The notes below the pieces were generated by a model, which was given only the letters and a program-made list of their open reading frames with translations, was not told where the DNA came from and made no database searches. A DNA stretch of 5,512 nt, taken from NCBI GenBank assembly GCA_016870695.1, contig VGAV01000186.1:1-5512 (forward strand), read 5' to 3'. The stretch comes from Actinomycetota bacterium (GTDB taxonomy: Bacteria; Actinomycetota; Actinomycetes; Actinomycetales; Microbacteriaceae). Both the position numbers and the translations under genes were made by a program. Below, one piece after another: positions 1 to 4,522 of the stretch (position 1 is the first letter of the stretch; every line of letters starts with the position of its first letter).

Positions 1-940
1 TCTGCGCCTGCTTCTCGCTCGACTCCATCGACGCCTTGCGCCGGATCTTGTCGTTGTCGGGCGCCTTCTTCATCGCGTTGCGCACGCCCTGGCTCGACCA
101 CTCCCGCTGCGTCCGGGCGCGGGCGACGAGGTCGGCCTTCTTCTCGGCGAACTCGTCGTACTTCTCGCGGGCGTGCCGGCGGACCGTCGCCCGCTCCTCC
201 AGATACGCGTCGTAGCCGCCGCCGTAGACGCGGTGGGTGTTCTGGGCGAGGTCGAGCTCGAAAACGCGGGTCACCGCCCGGGCCAGGAACTCGCGGTCGT
301 GGCTGACGAGCACGACGCCTCCGCGCAGGCCGCGCACGAACGTCTCGAGGCGCTCGAGGCCGTCCAGATCGAGGTCGTTGGTCGGCTCGTCGAGCAGGGC
401 GATGTCGAAGCGCGACAGCAGCAGCGCAGCGAGGCCGACGCGGGCGGCCTGACCGCCGGACAGTCCCGTCATCAGCGCGTCAGCGCCGACGGAGAGGCCG
501 AGGTCGGCGAGGACGATCGGCATGCGCTCGTCCAGGTCGGCGGCGCCGCTCGCGAGCCAGCGCTCCAACGCCGAGGCGTAGGCGTCGTCGGCCCCGGGCA
601 CCGAAGGGTCGCCGAGGGCGGCGGCCGTGGCATCCATCTCCCGCGTCGCCGCGGCGCATCCGGTGCGACGGGCGATGTACGCGGCGACGGTCTCGCCGGG
701 GACGCGCTCGTGCTCCTGCGGGAGCCACCCGACGAAGGCGTCGGCCGGCGCGAGGGACACGGTGCCGGCCTGCGGGTCGTCGACGCCCGCGAGCAGGCGC
801 AGGAGCGTCGACTTGCCGGCCCCGTTGGCTCCGACGACGCCGACGACGTCGCCCGGCGCGACGGTGAGGTCGACCCCGTCGAAGAGCGTGCGGTGTCCGT
901 AGCCCCCGGCGAGGCCCTGTGCGACGAGGGTGGCGGTCAT
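1..940 (-). CDS. ABC-F family ATPase (C-terminal part beyond window)
   Basis: This is an ABC-F protein, a soluble tandem ATPase class that acts on the ribosome (translation factors or antibiotic target protection) rather than in transport. The 313 visible residues hold a complete first ATPase domain: Walker A GANGAGKST at 37-45, Q-loop Gln75, signature LSGGQ at 160-164, Walker B with DEPTND at 184-189, and switch His214 in SHDRE. No membrane segment is seen. Residues about 245-313 are the charged inter-domain linker, with QREWSSQGVRNAMKK at 278-292 and PDNDKIRRKA at 294-303. That linker style resembles, from memory, actinobacterial ABC-F proteins related to Rv1473 and macrolide-resistance types rather than EttA. 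The second ATPase domain lies off the left edge. The ATG at 940 is chosen because MTATLVAQGLAGGYG begins the fold directly. There is no well-spaced Shine-Dalgarno: GAGGG abuts the ATG, so a leaderless message is possible. Family assignment is firm; subfamily and any resistance role are inference. Confidence 0.93.
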   Translation of the reverse strand, partial: MTATLVAQGLAGGYGHRTLFDGVDLTVAPGDVVGVVGANGAGKSTLLRLLAGVDDPQAGTVSLAPADAFVGWLPQEHERVPGETVAAYIARRTGCAAATREMDATAAALGDPSVPGADDAYASALERWLASGAADLDERMPIVLADLGLSVGADALMTGLSGGQAARVGLAALLLSRFDIALLDEPTNDLDLDGLERLETFVRGLRGGVVLVSHDREFLARAVTRVFELDLAQNTHRVYGGGYDAYLEERATVRRHAREKYDEFAEKKADLVARARTQREWSSQGVRNAMKKAPDNDKIRRKASMESSEKQAQ

Positions 941-946
941 CCCTCG

Positions 947-952
947 ATTCTC
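947..952 (-). promoter_or_regulatory. Possible -10 element for a leaderless ABC-F transcript
   Basis: Read on the minus strand, GAGAAT is followed by six bases and then the ATG of the ABC-F gene. That spacing would put transcription initiation at or next to the A of the start codon, as in the leaderless mRNAs common in actinobacteria. It agrees with the lack of a usable ribosome binding site. No recognisable -35 hexamer lies about 17 bases further upstream, so the call is weak. Confidence 0.25.
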
Positions 953-973
953 GCAGGCCCGTCGCCGCGGCCC

Positions 974-994
974 TGCGCCCGGTCTTCGGGCGCA
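974..994. terminator. 8-bp GC-rich hairpin upstream of the ABC-F gene
   Basis: TGCGCCCG (974-981) and CGGGCGCA (987-994) are perfect inverted repeats around a five-base loop. The hairpin lies 34 bases upstream of the ABC-F start and 110 bases past the stop of the minus-strand glycosyltransferase operon. It could end operon transcripts, although no T-run follows on either strand. It could also be an operator just upstream of the likely -35 position, or a leader hairpin if the ABC-F promoter is farther upstream. The structure is certain; the role is a guess. Confidence 0.4.
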
Positions 995-1001
995 CACCCG
1001 C

Positions 1002-1068
1002 CAGTAAACGCTCCCTCGTGGCGGAAACGCCGTGCCACGTCGTGTCCACCGGCGGAGGGCGTTTACTG
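1002..1068. repeat. Nested 67-bp inverted repeat in the intergenic gap
   Basis: CAGTAAACGC (1002-1011) and GCGTTTACTG (1059-1068) form perfect 10-base outer arms. If the tenth pair is given up, CCCTC (1013-1017) can also pair with GAGGG (1055-1059) across a two-base bulge, giving about 14 pairs. Inside lies CGTGGC (1017-1022) with GCCACG (1034-1039). This competes with GGCG-GAAA-CGCC (1020-1031), which has a GNRA-type loop on the plus strand. The AT-containing arm TAAA/TTTA stands out in this GC-rich sequence. The element begins about 36 bases past the operon stop. Candidate roles are bidirectional terminator, attenuating leader for the ABC-F gene, regulator site or dispersed palindromic repeat. 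I see no feature that decides between these. Confidence 0.6.
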
Positions 1069-1103
1069 ACCAGGAACCCCGCCGCGACCGGGGGCCGCGG
1101 ACG

Positions 1104-2465
1104 TCAGGTCCAGCGGTCGACGCCGCCCCAGCCGCCGACCCAGGCCTCCAGGTGCGGCTCCTCCCGCAGCACGTGGACACCGGATGCCGTGAGTGTCCCG
1201 GTCGTGAAGCCCGCGTCGGTCCCCCACCGGGTCGCACGGCGCCGCGCGCGGCGCGAGGTCGCGGCACCGACCGGCTCGCCGTCCGCGGCCCGCAGCTCGA
1301 ATCCGCCCTCGGACCCCTGCCCCAGCGCGGACAGTCGCGCCGCCAGCTCGTCCGCCCCGTCGATCGCGACGGCCCGGTCCAGCCGCAGCACCACCCGCGC
1401 GTCGGGGAGGCCGTCGGCGGCCCGGCGCAGCCGCGGGTCCGCGGCGGTGAGCACCCGCGGGTCCGCGGCGACAGGCGGCGACGGGTCGGCGTCCAGCACA
1501 ACCGTCGCCCGGGGGAAGGCCGCCAGCACGGCGTCGACGCACAGGAACGCCGCCGCCGGCGACGGGTCCCCCGTCAGGTGCACGACGAGGTCGGGCACGG
1601 CGGGCATCACCCCGCGCCCGCGCGAGCCGTCGACGGGGATGGCGTCGGCCAGGCGGAGCGTCTGCCGGTTTCCCTCGCGGGCCCGGTCCTCGCTCGAACG
1701 CCCGGCCCAGTCCGGTCCGTCGTGCCAGGCGACCGCCGCCGGCACGTGCGCGAGCACCGCGCCGGCCTGCCACGCGCGGTGCGCCCACTCCCAGTCTTCG
1801 CCGCCGTAGGAGGTGAAGCCCTCGTCGAAGCCGCCGATCTCGTCGAACAGCGCCCGCGAACAGGCGAGTACGGCGCTGATGACGAAGCGGTACGAGCGGT
1901 CGTCGGCGTGCAGTAGGTCGCCGCTGCGGGCGTAGGCGTCGCGCAGCCAGTCCGGCTCCGGCAGTTCCCGGGCCGGTCCGACCTCCGCGAGCGGCGCGTC
2001 CGGCGCGACCCCGCCGAGATCGGCGTGACGGCGGCGACCGACCGTCACGGCCTCGGGCAGGAGCGCGGGCAGGCGGGTCAGGGCGCGCACGTATCCGGGC
2101 TCGGGCGCGGTGTCCGCGTCGAGGAAGCACAGCACATCCCCCGTCGCGGCGGCCGCACCCAGGTTCCGCGCGGCGGCGGCCCGGAACCCCCGGTCCTCCT
2201 GCCGCACAAGGAGCACCCCGTCGGGCACGACGGGGGCGATCGGGGAGCCGTCGTCCGCGACGACGATCTCGAGCAGGTCCCGCGGGTGGTCCTGTCGCCG
2301 CAGGGCCGCGAGGGTACGGGAGAGCTCCTCCGGCTGGTCGTAGTGCGTCACGACGACGCTCACCCGCGGCGGGACCGGCTCGACCCCGCCGACGAGGTCC
2401 CAGCGGTTCCCGGGGACCCACGGCGCCCCGGGCTCCCACCCCGCGCCGTCGTCCGGCCGGCTCAC
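1104..2465 (-). CDS. Glycosyltransferase family 2 with C-terminal extension
   Basis: This predicted 453-residue cytoplasmic GT-A enzyme should transfer a sugar from a nucleotide donor to a glycan or lipid acceptor. The catalytic domain runs from about residue 33 to 275. RVSVVVTHYDQPEEL at 34-48 is the first strand and helix; DDGS at 71-74 contacts nucleotide in this family; DAD at 116-118 is the metal-binding DXD-type motif. GGFDEGF at 211-217 and GGED at 221-224 match the Glyco_transf_7C region, where the acidic pair usually includes the catalytic base. An AWHDGPDW segment follows at 246-253. Residues about 286-453 are a further domain-sized region I do not recognise. There is no membrane segment. 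The GTG start overlaps the upstream stop as GTGA and has GGAGGG six bases before it, so it is preferred over in-frame starts further upstream inside the neighbouring gene. It is the last gene of the operon. Family is confident; donor and acceptor are unknown. Confidence 0.92.
   Translation of the reverse strand: MSRPDDGAGWEPGAPWVPGNRWDLVGGVEPVPPRVSVVVTHYDQPEELSRTLAALRRQDHPRDLLEIVVADDGSPIAPVVPDGVLLVRQEDRGFRAAAARNLGAAAATGDVLCFLDADTAPEPGYVRALTRLPALLPEAVTVGRRRHADLGGVAPDAPLAEVGPARELPEPDWLRDAYARSGDLLHADDRSYRFVISAVLACSRALFDEIGGFDEGFTSYGGEDWEWAHRAWQAGAVLAHVPAAVAWHDGPDWAGRSSEDRAREGNRQTLRLADAIPVDGSRGRGVMPAVPDLVVHLTGDPSPAAAFLCVDAVLAAFPRATVVLDADPSPPVAADPRVLTAADPRLRRAADGLPDARVVLRLDRAVAIDGADELAARLSALGQGSEGGFELRAADGEPVGAATSRRARRRATRWGTDAGFTTGTLTASGVHVLREEPHLEAWVGGWGGVDRWT
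1431..1470. repeat. Short tandem repeat inside the GT2 gene
   Basis: A 16-base unit, CCGCGGGTCCGCGGCG, occurs at 1431-1446 and again at 1455-1470, a 24-base period. In the protein this is two AADPR segments eight residues apart in the C-terminal extension. The unit is itself nearly palindromic (CCGCGG ends). It is most likely local coding repetition in a low-constraint region. Confidence 0.6.
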
Positions 2466-3475
2466 GCGAGACCCTCCGCCCACCAGCGGAGGTACGCGCC
2501 CGCGGCGTCCGCGCGCCCGTGCGGGAGCGGATGGATGCCGTGCCACGTGCGCCCCGGCTCGGCGACGGCGCCCCGCACCTCCGACGCGAGGGCGTCGGGC
2601 TCGACGGGGCGGAGAGTCCCCGGTCGCAGCTCCGCCATCTCGTCGACGTAGCGGTTCCGGACGGCCAACGGAGTGCGGCCCCACCCGATCCACGACGCCA
2701 GCGAGCCGGACGCCGAGACGTGTCGGTGGGCGATCACCGGGACGGCCACGGCGCGGGCCCGTGCGGCCATCGCCGCGTCGTCGAGCCACCCGGTCACCTC
2801 GACGTCCACGCCGGCCGCCGCGGCACGACGGACGAACGCCTCCAGGTCGCCCGCGTGTCCGTCCGACGCGCGTCCGAGCACGCTCACGCGCGGCACGCCC
2901 GCCGCGACCGCCGCCGCGAGCGCCTCGTCGTGCCCCTTGCCGGGATAGAAGTAGCCGAGCACGCCCACCGACCCGTCGGGCGGCGGCGCGGGCAGGGACG
3001 GGGCGGCATCCACGGGGAGGGGGACGACCGCGACCGGCCCGTCCCACACGTCCTCCTCGGCGAGCAGCGTCCGCTCGTGCGCGCTGTTGACGGCCACGCC
3101 GCGGGCGGCGCGGACGACGGACCGGTAGAACGCCCGGCGGCGCGGCCGGTTGCGCTCGCCGTCGGACTCCTGCGGCACGTCGTGCAGAGTGACGGAGAGG
3201 GGATGCCGCCGCGCCAGGGCCTCGACGACCGTCGCGGCCTCCTCGGGCGAGGTGCCCCACAGCCGGTCGGTGACGTGGGCGTGCACGGGCGTGCCGGGCG
3301 GCAGCGACGCGAGCCCGTCCGGGGCGATCACGCGGGCCCGCGGGTCGAGGCCCACCACCTCGGCCGCGATCTCGCGGGCGTACATGGCGACGCCGTGGGG
3401 ACCGGGGTGGGCCAGCAGGACCGGGGGCGCGAGCTCGGGGAGGACGGACGACCCCGACTCGGCGGTGCCGCTCAC
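2462..3475 (-). CDS. GT-B type glycosyltransferase (GT4-like), middle gene of the operon
   Basis: This predicted 337-residue soluble glycosyltransferase has two Rossmann-like halves. The N-terminal half has PVLLAHPGPHGVAMYAREIA at 18-37, a GT4-like glycine-rich opening; HAHVTD at 65-70; VTLHDVP at 95-101; and AVNSAHER at 128-135. The second half begins near 169 with VGVLGYFYPGKGHDEAL at 170-186, matching the strand-loop-Lys that binds donor phosphate in GT4 enzymes (K180). VTGWLDD follows at 227-233. The usual EX7E donor motif is absent; the equivalent stretch reads RHVSASGSLASW at 251-262. The GTG at 3475 is chosen over the ATG at 3487. The GTG overlaps the preceding stop as GTGA and has GGAGGG four bases upstream, while the ATG would overlap that ribosome site. 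The glycosyltransferase class is confident; substrate is unknown. Its place between a WcbI-type enzyme and a GT2 enzyme implies a shared glycan product. Confidence 0.85.
   Translation of the reverse strand: MSGTAESGSSVLPELAPPVLLAHPGPHGVAMYAREIAAEVVGLDPRARVIAPDGLASLPPGTPVHAHVTDRLWGTSPEEAATVVEALARRHPLSVTLHDVPQESDGERNRPRRRAFYRSVVRAARGVAVNSAHERTLLAEEDVWDGPVAVVPLPVDAAPSLPAPPPDGSVGVLGYFYPGKGHDEALAAAVAAGVPRVSVLGRASDGHAGDLEAFVRRAAAAGVDVEVTGWLDDAAMAARARAVAVPVIAHRHVSASGSLASWIGWGRTPLAVRNRYVDEMAELRPGTLRPVEPDALASEVRGAVAEPGRTWHGIHPLPHGRADAAGAYLRWWAEGLA
2472..2477 (-). promoter_or_regulatory. Ribosome binding site fixing the GT2 start
   Basis: On the minus strand GGAGGG is followed by a six-base spacer and the GTG at 2465, which overlaps the upstream stop codon (GTGA). 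The site lies inside the last codons of the preceding gene. It supports this start and suggests coupled translation with an independent initiation option. Confidence 0.8.
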
Positions 3476-4410
3476 GCCGCCCTCCATCGGGTGATCAGCG
3501 GGGCGAGACGCTCGACCGCCGCGGCGACGAACGCGGGGTGCGCGGCGTACCAGTCGAGATGGGCGGCTCGCACGGCCTCGACCGACAGCTCCGCCCCCGC
3601 GACGATCCAGTCCGGTCGCGGGGCGTCGTCGAGGTCCCATGCGTCGAGCACCCAGGGCTCCAGGGGCGCGCGCACCCCTGCGAGGATGGGCCGCCCGGGG
3701 TCGACGGCCGTGCCCGGCGCACCGAGCGCGGCGACCACGCGGTCGCCCAGCGGCATCCAGATCGCATTCCCCGGGTGGTTGACGGTGCGGGCGAGGTCCA
3801 CCACGACCGGAGACAGCAGGTCGGATGCCACGATGTCGATGCCGAGAGCCTCGCGGCGGCGCAGCTCCACGACCGAGGCGTCGGCGACCTCGCGCACGCT
3901 CTCGCGCGACAGCTCCCGGGCGACCGGGAGACCGGCGGCCTCGGCCAGGACGCGCACGTCGTGGTAGGCCACGAGCGGCGGGTCCTCGTCGACGCCCGGC
4001 ACGCGGATGGCCGCCTGGAACGGGTACAGGCCCCCGAAGCGGACGATCGGCACGGTGAGCGAGCGCGCGTGCGACGGCAGGGCCGCACGCAGCTGCGCGG
4101 TGCCGAGCGGCAGGCCGTGGTAGTCGTCGCGGATGGGCTGCGCGACGAGCCAGGACGCGCCCGCGAGCAGGCGGTGCAGGTGAACGGCGTCCTCGGGGGT
4201 GAGCTCGTGGACGGCGGGGATGCGGACGCCGGGGAGGGCGTCGGACGACACGACCAGACGCAGCGACTCCGCCTGGCAGTTGCCGACGACCAGGCCATAT
4301 CCCGCAGGAGGCGCCTCGTCGCCGTAGAAGACGGCATAATGCCGGCGCCTCGCTATCACCGCCTCGCCGTGATCCGCAAGGCTTCCCGGCCCGATCCTCT
4401 CGCCACGCAT
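3472..4410 (-). CDS. WcbI-family polysaccharide biosynthesis putative acetyltransferase
   Basis: This protein, 312 residues from the chosen start, resembles the WcbI family, named after a Burkholderia capsule gene whose product has been reported to bind coenzyme A. The expected role is acylation of a surface polysaccharide or its precursor. The family cues are a central GNCQAESLR at 43-51, where Cys45-Gln46 is the hallmark; QPIRDDYHGLPLGT at 91-104; PIVRFGGLYPFQ at 121-132; and NHPGN at 211-215. There is no signal peptide or membrane helix. It is first in the operon and ends in a GTGA overlap with the next gene. The start is uncertain. ATG 4410 has no Shine-Dalgarno but follows TACGTT by six bases, fitting a leaderless mRNA. 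The frame stays open to ATG 4539, but that start would run across the divergent gene's ribosome site, and the extra codons are atypical (TCT CCT CCT CGT CGT). Other starts are ATG 4461, GTG 4491 and GTG 4359. Confidence 0.85.
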   Translation of the reverse strand: MRGERIGPGSLADHGEAVIARRRHYAVFYGDEAPPAGYGLVVGNCQAESLRLVVSSDALPGVRIPAVHELTPEDAVHLHRLLAGASWLVAQPIRDDYHGLPLGTAQLRAALPSHARSLTVPIVRFGGLYPFQAAIRVPGVDEDPPLVAYHDVRVLAEAAGLPVARELSRESVREVADASVVELRRREALGIDIVASDLLSPVVVDLARTVNHPGNAIWMPLGDRVVAALGAPGTAVDPGRPILAGVRAPLEPWVLDAWDLDDAPRPDWIVAGAELSVEAVRAAHLDWYAAHPAFVAAAVERLAPLITRWRAA

Positions 4411-4416
4411 GATGTG

Positions 4417-4422
4417 AACGTA
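4417..4422 (-). promoter_or_regulatory. Candidate -10 element for the wcbI-like operon
   Basis: TACGTT on the minus strand fits the actinobacterial -10 pattern TANNNT. It sits six bases before the ATG at 4410, which would make that A the transcription start. TTGGGA (4442-4447) is a possible -35 but at a long 19-base spacing. The wider region 4411-4522 is the only divergent gap serving both transcription units. Confidence 0.4.
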
Positions 4423-4460
4423 GCCGTCGGCCGTTTCGCGCTCCCAACCGCCCCGTTGCA

Positions 4461-4489
4461 TTGCGAACGCCCCGGCGATGCGGTAGCGC
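4461..4489 (+). promoter_or_regulatory. Weak candidate promoter for the plus-strand glycosyltransferase
   Basis: TTGCGA (4461-4466) and TAGCGC (4484-4489) are 17 bases apart. They would start transcription near 4496, giving a leader of about 27 bases that includes the ribosome binding site at 4510. The -10 lacks the conserved final T. An alternative pair is TTGCAT (4456-4461) with TGCGGT (4479-4484). Either would lie within about 75 bases of the opposing operon's promoter. Confidence 0.25.
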
Positions 4490-4509
4490 ACCGCCGGAGC
4501 AGCACGACG

Positions 4510-4517
4510 AGGAGGAG
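4510..4517 (+). promoter_or_regulatory. Strong ribosome binding site in front of an ATC codon
   Basis: AGGAGGAG is a near-perfect Shine-Dalgarno. Its AGGAGG core ends seven bases before ATC at 4523, which is in frame with the glycosyltransferase that follows. No ATG, GTG, TTG or CTG in any frame lies at a suitable distance. This is the main evidence that translation begins at, or once began at, position 4523. Confidence 0.7.
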
Positions 4518-4522
4518 ACAAG

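Noticed and set aside
480..1049. A minus-strand open frame beginning in the nested palindrome, considered as an upstream regulatory peptide for the ABC-F gene.
   Set aside because: It has no clear ribosome site and runs 189 codons through the ABC-F gene in another frame, unlike a short leader peptide.
173..1069. A 298-codon plus-strand open frame across the ABC-F gene.
   Set aside because: It is antisense to an ABC-F frame with every expected ATPase motif, and its translation shows no domain-like pattern.
1431..1470. The 16-base direct repeat as a CRISPR, attachment or mobile-element signal.
   Set aside because: There are only two units, in frame inside a gene, encoding AADPR twice; simple coding repetition explains it.
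1104..3260. Starting the GT2 gene far upstream, giving a 718-residue fusion.
   Set aside because: The extra 265 residues are out-of-frame translation of the middle glycosyltransferase. The GTG at 2465 has its own ribosome site and the GT2 fold begins shortly after it.
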